From positions 76,869,865 to 76,933,864 of the forward strand of contig CM036753.1 of the NCBI GenBank assembly GCA_020796225.1: a stretch of 64,000 bases of DNA, written 5' to 3'. Numbering within the stretch: the stretch's first letter is position 1; each line of letters begins with the position of its first letter. The notes under the pieces are model-generated. The model did not search any database, was not told the DNA's origin, and saw only the letters and a program-made list of their open reading frames with translations. This DNA is from Arion vulgaris (lineage: Eukaryota > Mollusca > Gastropoda > Stylommatophora > Arionidae). A program made the translations under genes and the position numbers. Shown piece by piece: positions 42,229 through 53,370 of this stretch.

Positions 42229-42635
42229 AGAATTAAGTAAAAACAGAAATGTTAAACAATTATGTTTCTTAAATTATATCGAATTATCAAATTTTCAGGA
42301 CTTATTCTTTATGTACACACCCCACCCCACTCTTCCCCATCCCCTCCAGCCGATATAAATAGAATAGATTACTGCTAAGTTTCCGTTACCATAAAACAAA
42401 CTTGTACTTGACAACGGTTGGTGTCAAATATTTGCACATTTTTATGGAGACTAACCAAACAAATTGTACAAACTATTGAAACACAAAGGGTAGAAGATGT
42501 TATCTAATTTGTTTCCATGTACTGAAGTAAAGCTCAACAAGAAGTAAGTGGGGCGAGCAGAGATTTTTCCTTACCTCAACAAATACTTCGACAAGTAGTC
42601 AGTGGGTTGATGATCTATTTAAAGACATTGAGATT
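42229..42635. other. No gene recognised
   Basis: AT-rich non-coding sequence. Confidence 0.4.
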
Positions 42636-42639
42636 AAAT

Positions 42640-44215
42640 AATTTAATTTAACGACTGACATTGTAATATTTGCCGTCTTACAAATCCTTGCTCAATAAGC
42701 TTTCATTTGTAAAATGACAATACAGAAATATTTATAATTTTGACTACAAGCATAGAGCATGTATAAATGGGGAAAGCTTCTGACAACTGTTAAAGTAACT
42801 CAATTTCTGCAAATGGGCGGTGGTGAAAGTTAGAATCAGAAAACTTTTTTAAATTCTTTAAGATATTCAATTGACATGCTGCCAGCGTAATTTCGGGTAT
42901 TCTTCATTATTTCCTTGCGATCGTATGAGTTAGTGTTACACCTAGATTTTACTTGATTAGTTACATTCAATATGCTTTTCCTGGTCATCCACATCTATTT
43001 TATGAATGGGTGAACAGAAAATGGAAGGAAGAGAGAAAGGATACGAAAAAAGATCAATTACAATACATATATATTATATTTATAAATGAATTTTAATCAT
43101 AATTATGTTTCACTTTAGCAAAATATGCAACTTGCACAAGGATGAACAGTTTTTGTTAACTACAATGTACAATATAAAATCAAATTTTACATATGATTGT
43201 AATATAATAAGAAATAACGCTTTCTCATTCTAGAATCTACAGGAACAGTTTCACAGATTAGTTCGGAAATTCCTGTGTTTTTGACAGGAATCAGAGCGGT
43301 AGGGGAGGTGACCTCGTTGCAGTGAGTTGGAAAGACTGCTATGAACTATGAACTATGAGTCAGTGGGGCATGTAGATAAATATTTTAATTATTTTCGTGA
43401 TTTTGTTATTGAATAATAATTTAAAATTTAAATTCTGCATTTAAATTAATTTTTACCCGTCTTACACGATCCATTTTTTCATCAATTTTCTATTTCATGC
43501 ATATAATCATTTGAAAATTGACCATGTATGACAGAAATATATAGTAATTTTTGAATATGTCAAAGACAAAAATAGAGCATGTATATATATGGTGGGGAGG
43601 GGAGGCTTGGAAACTGTTATAATGTGGAAGGGGGGTTACAAAGTTTCTGTTGTGCAAAGTGGGCGGTGGGCTGAAAAAGTTTAGGAATCTATGATTTAGA
43701 TCATTATATTAAATAAATCATTTTAAGATATTCAAATTTGTACACAAGCTGTCCAGAACGGCTAAACAGTTTTCTGTGTGGACTGACTAAGTGACTGTTC
43801 ATTATTAACAATACCATTAGTGATCGTAATAATATTATTATTATATTAACTTCCTCTAGTATTGTTATACGTTAGATTAGACCAGCAAGCTATTTCTCAA
43901 TATCGCTCTATCCTGGTCATCTCGTACAATCTATTTTATGGAATGAAAGAGAAAGAAAGAAAGGATGGAAGGAAAAAAGAAAGAAAGAAAAGGATAGAAA
44001 AAGGAGAGAGAACGAGAAATTTACAATACATAATATATTATATTTATATATATAAATTTAAAATACATAATATATTAGTTGATCACATATTTAATGCAAA
44101 TAGTATGCTTGAACTTCCCGCACAAGGATGTTCAAAATCTGGTAGTGTTTTGTTAACTACAATGTACAATATAATATCAAAATTAACATATGATTGTCAC
44201 AATGCATAATAAAGA
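42640..44215. repeat. Diverged ~800-bp tandem duplication
   Basis: 42640-43240 and 43430-44215 share ordered blocks: ATAGAGCATGTATA, GGGCGGTGG, CTGGTCATC, ATCTATTTTATG, a GA-rich run, TTACAATACATA, CACAAGGATG and TTGTTAACTACAATGTACAA. A decayed hAT MITE end (GCAAAGTGGGCGGTGG) sits in each copy, near 42810 and 43650. No gene is seen. Confidence 0.7.
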
Positions 44216-44239
44216 AATAATCCAGCATATTTCCTCACT

Positions 44240-44440
44240 CTCTAAGACTATCCTACAGGGAACAGTTGAGGGTGGAAGAAGGAAATGAGGGCAAGGAAAA
44301 TCCTGGTTTGACAACATCAAGAGCTGGTCGGGGCAGAGTTTCTCCACACTCGCTCGAGGAGTTGAAGACAGAGATTCATGGCGTGCTTTTTGTGCTGATG
44401 TCCCCACAGTGTCACCATTACGTCTCTAACGGGTTATGAG
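44240..44440 (+). mobile_element. LINE C-terminal tail, jockey-like type
   Basis: One frame reads TILQGTVEGGRRK, a stop, then GKSWFDNIKSWSGQSFSTLA, RDSWRAFCADVPTVSP and a stop. The phrase SWFDNIK.W followed by D.WRA is typical of the last residues of many animal LINE ORFs. It is a distinct family from LINE-A to D. Confidence 0.75.
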
Positions 44441-44829
44441 CTTTATTATTATTATTTCCTGGAAAGTACGACATTTTGTCAACTTTTCGTTTCTCGCCTG
44501 ACATTGTCATTGTGTAACTTGTCACAAATGATTATCAATTTTCAACTTCTTACTTATGTACTCCACAACTTATCCACATCCACAACCACAATTTCTTCCC
44601 CTTATCATTTACCCACTGCACTGCACATCCAATGCAGCATCACTGTTTTGATCTCAGAGACTTTTCGACCTTAGAACAAAAACCACTGTCTCTCAGTTTC
44701 TCGTTATCAAAGCTGACGACGATAGCATCTCTCTCTCTCTCGCAATCACCGACCAGACCGATGTACCAGATTTTCCCATAAATTCTATTCATGTGGAAAT
44801 CTGATTCATGCAACCTTAGCTTTGGTGTG
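44441..44829. other. No gene recognised
   Basis: Includes a short (CT)n at 44730-44741. Nothing else that I can support. Confidence 0.4.
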
Positions 44830-45075
44830 TTTTACGTCACATCTTCAGCACCATTTGGAGCTCTGGTACTTATCCTTCGGCGATGTGTCCGGTTTCAACC
44901 AGCGTTTACTCGGTTCGCTCTCCGTTCTGTAACCATCTAGTGTTTTTTACGGTGTGGAGTAGCTAACCCCACGCCCAACCTCCTTAGTCGCCTCTTATGA
45001 CATGTGTGGCAGGTAACAGTGGTTCTATTCTTTACACCCCGGTTTGGGTCCCGGTAACCACTCTGGTGTCCGTAG
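44830..45075 (-). mobile_element. SINE-2 copy, reversed
   Basis: Minus strand begins ACCAGAGTGGTTACCGGGAC and contains CACATGTCATAAGAGGCGAC; a longer 3' body than the 20.76-kb copy, including AACGCTGGTTGAAACCGGAC. Confidence 0.85.
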
Positions 45076-45204
45076 CATCTGAGTTGGATATCCATCAAAA
45101 CGTGTTATATTTGTACGATCAGAGATTTGAAGAAATGGATTTTGAAGTGCACTGTTTAACAACACATTAGTATTATTTTTTACCATGATTTAAAAAAAAA
45201 ATGA

Positions 45205-45640
45205 AGATATAGTTGATTGATTGATAGGACAATCATCATTGCACTTTGGTGAGTAACCATGTGTGCTCCGATCTCTTTCTTACACAGGAAGATCTCAGCG
45301 GCAGTGTACGATTTCCGTAGCACCGGATGTAATTTTGAAGATGGTGAAGCTATTTTTGTAGTAATTTTATTTTATATCTTCTCTATTGAATTTTGTCCGG
45401 GAAGTGGCTTTCCGGCCTGCTCTTCTCGATTTTGCAATAGCAAGGGTTCTTTTACGTGGTCAAATTGAACACGGGACCTACGTTTTATCGTCAATCTCCG
45501 ATAGGACTAGAAACTTGATTTCACCTACACTGAGATCAGGGATCTCTGGAAAAATATCCAGATGGCTCCACGAGGTAGCGAACCTGGCACTTTTGACACG
45601 AGAGACGAGCACCTAGCCTCTACGCCACATAAACTCCCTC
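45205..45640 (-). mobile_element. SINE-3, full-length, uninterrupted
   Basis: About 435 bp on the minus strand: tRNA-like head (GGCGTAGAGGCTAGGTGCTC, then a B-box-like CCAGGTTCGCTACC), body with CGATAAAACGTAGGTCCCGT, and a 3' part ending in (ATCA)n repeats near 45207-45222. It provides the reference that reveals the insertion in the 27.6-28.6 kb copy. The ORF inside it is incidental. Confidence 0.88.
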
Positions 45641-46200
45641 TTTCTAAATGATTGATTAGTTTAACTCAGATGCTGTATTGTATAGCAATGTTCGATTTGT
45701 ATTATTGACCAGTTAAACTGTTTTGGCCTGTCGATTAAAATTGTTTAGCGGGCCATAGGTTGTCCCCCACTGATCTTGGGATAAATGTTGACATCTCTAT
45801 GTGGTTGTTACTTGTTACGAGTCAGAGAGCGATTACGTATTGTCAGTTTGTGAACGTTTCTGGTGTGAACTATACTCGATGTCCGACCCGTTTCATGTTC
45901 TTCTAAAGAAGTGGGGAGTTTTCACTTCTGAATTCTTACGAGACGGGAGGAAACATTAGCCACCGAGCAGATGTTTGCATCATCAAAACTGGCAGGACCA
46001 GTCAGCCAAATGTATATCATATCCAGTAGAGTAGCCAGATGATGCGAGATAAGTGCGCTGCTACTAAAAGTGAATATATGCCCCTCCCATTTAACCAATT
46101 TCCCTTTTTAATGGAAAATCCAACTATATTCAATTACGCAACGATTGTTAATGAACTGAAAATATTTATTTTTTAAATAGTACTTATTTCCACTTACATG
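45641..46200. other. No gene recognised
   Basis: Non-coding sequence; may include the 3' non-coding part of the hAT element that follows, whose terminus I could not place. Confidence 0.4.
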
Positions 46201-46205
46201 TTTCA

Positions 46206-46476
46206 CTTGAAGATCAGATCCATTCTTCTTTTCTTTTGCAGAAATTTCTATGTGACGGCATCGTAAAATGTATTCTTCATTCTAACCTTGCTCAAAAGTT
46301 ACTTTTCAATCGACAAAAGTCTAAGACTAGAGAGTCTATCTTGACCTTGTGTAGATCTGCGGCAACTATGGATTCGCTTTAATGCTGAAAACGACATTTC
46401 AACAGAAGCAGTAGTTGCTGGAATAGTCATGATCAATTCTATCAGTTTGAAGAATTCTTTAAAACCTGAACTGAGA
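46206..46476 (-). pseudogene. hAT transposase C-terminal dimerisation region, truncated by the gap
   Basis: Minus strand from the gap edge: GFKEFFKLIELIMTIPATTA, then SVEMSFSALKRIHSC, RSTQGQDRLSSLRLLSIEK, a stop, then in frame after it FYDAVT and RMDLIFK. TIPxTTAxxExSFSxLKRI and DRLSxLxLLSIE are hallmarks of the hAT dimerisation domain. Two stops and the missing N-terminal part (in or beyond the N gap) indicate a dead copy. Confidence 0.85.
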
Positions 46477-46576
46477 NNNNNNNNNNNNNNNNNNNNNNNN
46501 NNNNNNNNNNNNNNNNNNNNNNNNNNNNNNNNNNNNNNNNNNNNNNNNNNNNNNNNNNNNNNNNNNNNNNNNNNNN
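46477..46576. other. Assembly gap, 100 N
   Basis: Exactly 100 N, the conventional placeholder for a gap of unknown size. It cuts off the 3' end of gene B and the hAT remnant, so order and distance across it are not assured. Confidence 0.98.
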
Positions 46577-46909
46577 ATTGTTAATAGTTGAGTTAGCTTC
46601 TCAGTGATGTAATATGTTTCTGATTCGATGTGATTCAAATCTTTCCTACATGGATTCTCACTTGTAGTTTTGCTTACAAGATCGTTGCCCTGGTGGGCTA
46701 TCTGCTAACTGTTGAATTAAAACGACAATATTTGTACGGCTACTGATTAATGCTTGTCCATAATTCTCTGCATGAACACGTGTGTTGGTGTCAACGCTTT
46801 TAAATTTAATCCACTCATCTGAGTTCATGTATGTATTGAAAGACATCTGTAAGCTCTGGAGTACTGTACTGTACTTTGTCATCTCCAGGTAGAAGTCGTC
46901 CAGGCTAGT
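46577..46909 (-). CDS. Gene B exon 3 (partial)
   Basis: Starts TSLDDFYLEMTKYSTV at the same phase as gene A exon 3. The first frame stops at 46658; the neighbouring frame carries the conserved C-terminal helix (ESETYYITEKLTQLL). Truncated by the N gap. Confidence 0.65.
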
Positions 46910-47029
46910 CTGAAAACATAGAAACATGTTGTGATGTGATATTGCTTCAAGCTGCAGAGATGTATATTATTTACAGATTCATGTTAAAAGTTTCATGGAC
47001 ATCTAAAAATATAAATAACGGAATTTAGT

Positions 47030-47465
47030 TATCCGTTATGTAAGGACTATCATCACAGCACTCCAGACATGTTCATAGATCGTTGTCTCAACAAATTCAG
47101 CATAGTTCATCGTCTCAACATCGGTTTGATGTTGATTAATCAATTTGTTTGTATATTTGATATGTCGTTTTTCTTTCGTGCTGTACCAATATCGACACCC
47201 ATCTCTCTCAATATGGTCAGAGACTGGGCTTCATAACGCCGAAACTCCTCCGTTCGGAAGGACTCAATGTATTAAGAATGTCACTTTGGTCAATTGCAGT
47301 GCACTATAATATCGTAGCCGGGACATGCATTCTATCAGTTATATCAATATCCTTCACTCCGGCGTACCTAGGGACAAAACCAAAAGTGATTTCTCTGATC
47401 CCTATCTGTACCAACACCTCCACCATGTTTCTTCTCACCATTCCTGTTTTGACTTTAAGAATCAT
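47030..47465 (-). pseudogene. LINE-D RNase H relic in intron 2 of gene B
   Basis: Minus strand, broken frames: the C-terminal block (EREMGVDIGTARKKNDISNI-like, 47150-47215) and RNase H pieces (EVLVQIGIREITFGFVPRYA, 47360-47430). Same orientation relative to the gene, and about 120 bp before exon 3, as the copy in gene A. SINE-1 copy c interrupts its upstream end. Confidence 0.82.
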
Positions 47466-47673
47466 CCTTTTTTTCCCCGATCCAGAAGCACTTGAGCTTT
47501 CAGCTCTTCTGCTCGGTGCCATGGACATCGTAACCCTTCGGTTGGGTGCCACGAACACCGTGAATCTGGTGAACCTGTGGCTTCTCTGCCAGCCAGCGGA
47601 ATTGAACCCGCACTCACAGGGAGCTTGTCACCCATAGTCCAACGCGCTACGACCACGCTGGGCAGGCGGGCAA
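47466..47673 (-). mobile_element. SINE-1 copy c
   Basis: Third copy of the tRNA-derived SINE, same strand as the others. It joins the RNase H relic directly on the left and no target-site duplication is evident, so its right flank may have been rearranged. Confidence 0.88.
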
Positions 47674-47699
47674 ACGAGGTATTTAAAAGCCTATTGTTT

Positions 47700-47965
47700 G
47701 GTTATTAGTTATTGGTTACTGAACTGACTTCATAGCTTTCCAGGCAAATCTATAATTGTTTAGTCTTTCCCAATCAATGTCGAAGAGTATGTACACGTAT
47801 GCTCCCTGTGGCTCGCTAGTTGAACAAACTCCTCACTCTGCCTATCAGGCATCCAGTTTTACTTGTACAACGGATAACTCCAAACTCCTTCAATCGCTGG
47901 ATGGATTCAACTTCAATATTAGTGTCCTCATCTAACAGGCAGCTGTGAAGAGACCGCACAACATT
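47700..47965 (-). other. Unassigned coding-like stretch in intron 2 of gene B
   Basis: Minus strand shows CTCTTCACAG (acceptor-like) followed in one frame by CLLDEDTNIEVESIQRLKEF and GVIRCTSKTGCLIGR up to a stop, then in another frame GAYVYILFDIDWERLNNYRF and AWKAMKSVQ with a stop. The composition looks protein-coding and the block is partly conserved in the right arm near 55200-55240. It may be an old transposon ORF or an unrecognised exon; I cannot decide. Confidence 0.35.
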
Positions 47966-48111
47966 CCCTTATCCATCCTCGACAATCAATACTTTAATCT
48001 ATTATTTAAGACAATCAAAGGAAAATTCCCAACTTAAAACTAGATATCTTTAAAATAAATGCGTTGAATACTCCAGAAAATAAATAGCAACAAAATTACA
48101 GTTTGACTTAC

Positions 48112-48174
48112 CACATTTTCTGGTTGAAGAAGATTATTGAATGAATTACAGTTCATCTGGAACTGGGAACCATT
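48112..48174 (-). CDS. Gene B exon 2 (63 nt)
   Basis: Twenty-one codons in phase 0, NGSQFQMNCNSFNNLLQPEN then V, with acceptor TTATTCCAG and donor GTAAGT. It matches gene A exon 2 in length, phase and the closing pattern FN.L..(S/P).NV. Confidence 0.68.
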
Positions 48175-48334
48175 CTGGAATAAGACAATAAAATATGAAA
48201 TCAATATTCGAATCATAAGTTTTGTACACACATTTTCGAAGTTTATGAAATACAGATTAACAATTTAACTAAAAGTCTTCTTTTTTTCTTCTTTCCTCAA
48301 ATCTTGTATTGATAAGAAAATCAGCTCCATGATT

Positions 48335-48570
48335 AGAAAATATTTATAGAATGGGCTTTTGTGTGCGCTTCATGAACAGTGTTTTTTGTTACCTTTATTA
48401 TCTCTGAATTCCACCTTTTTTGTGGACGGTCGTTTACTTTGTATAATCTTATTGGAGTAACGTTGCTTATTGAGGCGCACTGTCTGTTGGTAATCGGCTT
48501 ATGTGACCGAACCATTTAATTTGTTGTTTCTTCATGAAGTTCATTACTGATGTTGTACCCAATTCAATTA
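48335..48570 (-). mobile_element. LINE-B tail fragment in intron 1 of gene B
   Basis: Reversed match to 19330-19560: TTTCTTCATGAAGTTCA, GGTAATCGGCTTATG and GTTACCTTTATTATCTCTG blocks. A 60-codon minus-strand ORF is part of it. Retained in the right arm at 54690-54890. Confidence 0.8.
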
Positions 48571-48965
48571 GAAGTCCCACTTACAAACTACTATCATTTT
48601 CAAAAATAGTTTTACATTTTCATTGAGTTACAAGTACTTCAAATGTAACTTATCTTCTCTAGACATGATCCATTTACTTCTAGACCGAGTTCTTTTTATA
48701 TAGCAGACCGATCTCAAGCCTCGAAGTTTTCACTCGTTTATCCAACGTCAGCATATTTCTTCCACCCCCGCCCCCTCTCCTTATTTCTACACAACTGCTA
48801 ATGTACTAGGTTATGTTCAATTTTTATTGTTTATAATTCATGTAATTTTATTGTTTAAAATTATTGATATTATTTTCCTACTATTCTTCACAGCTGAATT
48901 ATTCTGTTCTAAAATATTATATTTCTAAATTAACGAGTACAGAGTTTTGTCAATATTCAACTTAC

Positions 48966-49096
48966 CACTAGCTGAAGCAGATGTAACACTTCTTCATGTG
49001 ATGTACTAATAAAGTGACATACATCCTGATTTGGGTCACACAGAATTCCAGTGAGTGGTAAACTTCTAGTAATTGTGAGTATCGCCATGGCACAAG
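48966..49096 (-). CDS. Gene B exon 1
   Basis: Acceptor AATATACAG, then CTTGTGCCATGG; reads AILTITRSLPLTGILCDPNQ, DVCHFISTSHEEVLHLLQLV and donor GTAAG. The first residues are hydrophobic as in gene A, with Cys at the same two positions (LCD and DVC). Confidence 0.65.
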
Positions 49097-49620
49097 CTGT
49101 ATATTAAACAATATTTTTGTATAAAATCTATAGTTACGTAAAACTGACATTAGATACAAAAAAATGTCTCATAAACAAGAGATTAGAAGAGATCATGAAA
49201 ATACAAAGAAGCATAAGAGAATTAGATGAAACATATGAATAAAATAAAAACTAAATGGAAAAGAAAACTCTTCATGTAACGCTTGACAGCATCATCAAGA
49301 GAACAATAAAAGAAGAAGTAAGAGAACTTTCATAACCTTGCTTTCAATAAACCAGTTTGAAGACTTAGACATTATTTTATGTAACAATAACATTTATGAG
49401 ATGTATAATTTTTATTACAACTTTATTCAAAAATATCAGTTCAATAATATTTACTTATTCTACTTTGTCTACGCATGTCTCTATAATTACTATACCATTC
49501 TCTATTCTGATCGTTTATTTTTACCTAAATAAAACAAGTGAGACATCTTTCTTTTTGCTGTGAGTAGCAAATCTGAAATACAACAATAATTGTCTTGGAA
49601 GCAATAGTTTAATGAAGAAA
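49097..49620. other. Upstream flank of gene B
   Basis: AT-rich. Should contain the first exon and promoter if gene B is real; no convincing ATG-donor exon or promoter motif was found. This is the last stretch of good base quality. Confidence 0.4.
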
Positions 49621-51499
49621 CTGTGGATGTTTGAGTTTTGCAAAACCCTTTCCCAGCTATTTTTTTCCCATTTTTTTGCATATTCATAGAAATTAGTGAT
49701 TATTTTTGGGCTGTAAATTTGGCATTTTTTATCTTCACCCAAAATTTTGAGAAAATTAATATTTATTTTGGGTTTTTTTGGGGAACTGGGGAATTAGATA
49801 ATCTTTTTTAAATAAAACGGGAAAAATTTGATTGATAGTGATGTCCGGGTTTAAACCCTTATGAAAAATTTTTGATAAACTGTGGATATTTTGAAAAGGG
49901 TTTTTTTTCGAGAAATACTTCTTTTAATCAGTGAGACACTTTGGAAAGAATCGATTTTGGGGAAATAATTTGAAAATTAAAAACTTTGCATATCGTATTG
50001 ATATCATGATAAGATAAACCAAATGTAAATCACAGGGGAGAAGAGATCCCGATGAAAGCATAATTTTTAAGAGAAAAAATAATAAAAAACCCAAAAGCGA
50101 CGTAATCTTTTTTGGGGAAAAGTATCATTCATCGACAACTTGGGAAAAACCAAAAATGGGTTTTTTGAACATCTCACGATAGTTCCCCCCCAAACCACAA
50201 CAGATGCTACACCACGTGTTCAGAAAGATAAGATGGAAATATACTCAAAAAATGGCGATTTTGGAAATACATCATCGGGTGCCTTTCGGATGGCGGCGTT
50301 TTGGGATTTTCCAAAAATTTCATTTGTTGGGGGCATCAACCCCGATGCTGACCCCTTACCGTCCCAAACAAGCCAGGCTACCCAAAAAATTTTCTTTTTT
50401 GTTTTCCCCTTGTCCCCCCCACCCTCGATTTTACCGGTAGTCACAATGTTTTCTAAAACCCCCCGTCCCTACCACACCCAAAAATGATGAGCCTCTTTCA
50501 TATTGATGATGTTTTTTTGTGTCTTGATCTCATTCAAAACCTCAACTTTAAATTTTTAAGCACCCCAGGGTTTTCCCCATCATTCACCCGAAAATCACTT
50601 TATTTCTGTGGAAACTGGGAGTTTTTGATCTGAAAGGTTCATTGCCCAAATGTTTCGAGGGTATGCCGCATTATTCTAGGGTGCACGGAAAAACCCTGTA
50701 TTCTGATCGGGTTTGGTGACTTTGCAAAAATTGCTTCTTTTTTAAGGAAAACGATGTTTTCGCTTGTCCTATTTCTGTTTTTTTATTTCTAATCGGCACT
50801 CCTTTCGATGTTTGGGACTGGGGGAAAATTTAAATTTGCTCAATTTGTCTTAGATCAGCCCCATTTCCCGTGAGGGGCTTTTTTGGAAAAAATTTCGTTT
50901 TTTGATATGATCATAACCCGTCTTCAATATTCAAACTGAGCCCTTTTGGTTGATACTTCGGGTCACAACATTATAAACCCAAATTTCGGGAGCTTCTTTT
51001 TATTTCTGTTATTAAGACACACACAGCGTATCTCATGTTATTTATGAATGTCCTCCCACGGGGTTTCCGGGAATATTTTAAGACCTAAAAATGTTTTTAT
51101 TATCTTTTTGTCTATTCTTATAGCTGTTTTGCCAATATAGGGTTCCCTTAAGGGGATTTTAGATTTTTTGCTGTCGTTTGTTTTTTTTAAAATTTTTTTA
51201 AAGTTTTTTGATGGTTATATATATTTTATAATAATAGTAATAAAAACCCTTTTCTGTCCCCTTTAAAAGTTACATAGGGCCTGCAAGTAATTCCATACTG
51301 CCTACCCTGGGAAATCGATCTCAAATCCCCTTATGGGAATTGAGACTTATACCCTCTCAAAAGTTTTTTTCGGATTTTTCCCCCTTTGATCCCACTTCAA
51401 TATTTTTTTTTGGGATATTGGGGATCTTTTTTCCTGAACGTTTTCCAAAATTCCACCCTTCTTTTTCTTAAAAGTTGTCACTATGGTTGCCCGGGAAAA

Positions 51500-52740
51500 G
51501 CCCTGACTTCATCATTTCCCTCCCTTTCCCTTTTTAATTTTTTTATTATTTTTCGCAGACACCCATTTTAAAATGATTCAACTTGTTTTTATATTTTTAG
51601 TCATTTTTCCCAACCCCTCGGATATGTTAGATTGATACAAAATTTGAATTAAAAATTGAAATTTTAAGAATACTATAAAAATTTGGAAAGTTCCATATTT
51701 TTTTTTAGATTTTAAAAAAGCTGATGTTGCTTGTAAATTTCGTTTTATAATTTTTTTTTTAATTTTTCCCAAAAAGAATCAAAAAAAAAAGGATTTAAAT
51801 GGGTGAATTTCCCGTTATTTTATCATTTTGGGATTCCAGGTGATATCTGAATTTTATTATAGGTGTCTACATTATATTTTTTTTTTTTCATAGCTTATCG
51901 GGGCAGTTCAATTTTTTGATTTTAGATGACAAGTTGTTTGTTTTTTTTTTTTGCATATTTTGGGTTGTTTTATTTAACAAGACAATATCATCTGCAAAAC
52001 CCAAAATCCCAGTTGATTTTTTTACCCAATCGATCCCAAAAGTTTCCCCCCCGCAACATTTTAGCATCACCCAGTTCAAGGGCCACCCAAGCAATAGCGA
52101 AGACAGAAATACCCTTTTTTTTACTGTTCCCGGTTTCAACCAAAAAACCATTTCGCCGTGTCCACCATCAGGGGGAACCGCAGATTCGGAACCCCCGGGC
52201 CCTTTTTGATAATTTTTTATTATTTTGTCGGGTATTGCAAAGCACCCTTAAGAATATTCCATATAGAGATTATTTAAAAAATAAAAGATTTTTATATAAA
52301 AGAAAAAATTTATATCAGTTTGTTCCCTTCAATATGTTTTTTAAAAATTTAAATGTAGGGTCATTTTTTTTGGGCCCAAACAGCCCACAGGTCTAAACCC
52401 ACTGCCTTTGATTCTTTTAAAAAACAATCTTGCTGATTACTGACAAATGATTCCCCCAGTTTTTTTCCTTCGATCCCCTTTGGAGATGTTGTAGTTTTAA
52501 AGAATGTTGTCGTTACCCAAAACCTTATATATATATATATATATATTTTTGGATCTTAATACATATATGTATATATATATATATGCGATATATATATAAT
52601 ATATATATAAAATAATAAAAATTTCCTCTTGTTTTTATTTTGTTGAAAAATTAAAAAGAATGTTCCAAAAACCCCCTCACCCTTGGGTAACTCGCTCAGT
52701 TTTTCCAGGAGTTGAGACTGACATTTCTTGCATCTTTTTT
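51500..52740 (-). mobile_element. LINE remnant with RT motif, low-quality region
   Basis: Minus strand near 52060-51900: GIDWVKKSTGILGFADDIVL then LNKTTQNMQ, the FADDI palm motif and following helix of an RTE-like reverse transcriptase. 51545-51680 and 52680-52735 match the LINE at 32200-32600. Frames are heavily disturbed by base errors. Confidence 0.7.
52523..52615. repeat. (AT)n microsatellite
   Basis: Three AT tracts separated by short non-repeat bases. Confidence 0.9.
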
Positions 52741-53231
52741 AAAAATTTGGTTATATTTTTATATACACTTTCGTTTAAATTGAAAAAAGCAAAATCGGGC
52801 TAATTTCTTTTACAACTATAGAAGTTTAAAATATACTGCAGTTGTGTTTATCAACTGTACTATTCTTTAAAAGAATGCTGGAGATTAACAGAAAAAGAGA
52901 TGTTCAAACTTACCCCCTTCTTGTCTCGGAAATTTTAACTTGTTCGGGCCCAAATACTTTATCTGACCAAGAGCTGCTTACACTGCGTAAAAAGAGAATA
53001 TGAAACCCATCATCTAAAAGAGACGCGGGAGATGGAGGGGGTTTGGGTTTTACAAAATGGAAACTTATCTTCACAAAAAAAAAATCATTTGGGGGGAGTA
53101 AAAAAAATATAGGACCCCCAAAAAAACAACATGGAAAAGAATAAGAACAAGAATAAGAAAAAGGAATCAAGTTTGAAAAACACAAAAGAAAAACCCAAGA
53201 ATAGAGAATAAAACGGGTATTTTTTGCTAGA

Positions 53232-53370
53232 GGAGGCGGTAGCATAGTTGAAGTTAATTCGCTTTTAGAGAAAAGTGGCCCAGGTTCAAAACCAGTGGGG
53301 CCTGAATTTTTTTCCCCGATCGTAAGGCTGGGAGGTCGACCCCCAGTTTTAAATTGGGCCCCTTTAAAAA
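53232..53370 (+). mobile_element. tRNA-derived SINE head, low-quality region
   Basis: GGCGGTAGCATAGTTGAAGT gives an A-box-like block and CCCAGGTTCAAAACCAGTGG a B-box-like block at tRNA spacing, followed by CGATCGTAAGGCTGGGAGGT. It lies at the inner edge of the right arm and has no counterpart in the left arm. Confidence 0.6.

Larger units (their letters stand above)
46577..49096 (-). pseudogene. Gene B: paralog of gene A, 3' end lost in the gap, one frameshift
   Basis: Exons on the minus strand: 49096-48966, 48174-48112 and 46909 to the gap. Splice sites are canonical (acceptors AATATACAG, CTTATTCCAG and TATGTTTTCAG; donors GTAAG). Phase-0 introns and exon sizes match gene A, with similar residues at every exon edge. 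Exon 1 has ATG in good context (TGCCATGG) eight bases after its acceptor, which may or may not be the true start. Exon 3 reads TSLDDFYLEMTKYS to LIQQLADSPPGQRS, then a shift of frame near 46680 is needed to reach ETYYITEKLTQLL. The shift may be a true lesion or a sequence error near the gap. It could therefore be a functional gene misread here. Confidence 0.62.
46577..49895 (+). repeat. Inverted duplication, left arm
   Basis: Reverse-complement match to 53375-57185 in the same order: exon 3 of gene B, RNase H relic, the 47.87 kb block, exon 2, LINE-B tail, exon 1, and the 49.5-49.88 kb block. The arms differ by insertions: SINE-1 (47466-47673) only here, and about 1.2 kb (55250-56520) only in the right arm. 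Confidence 0.82.
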
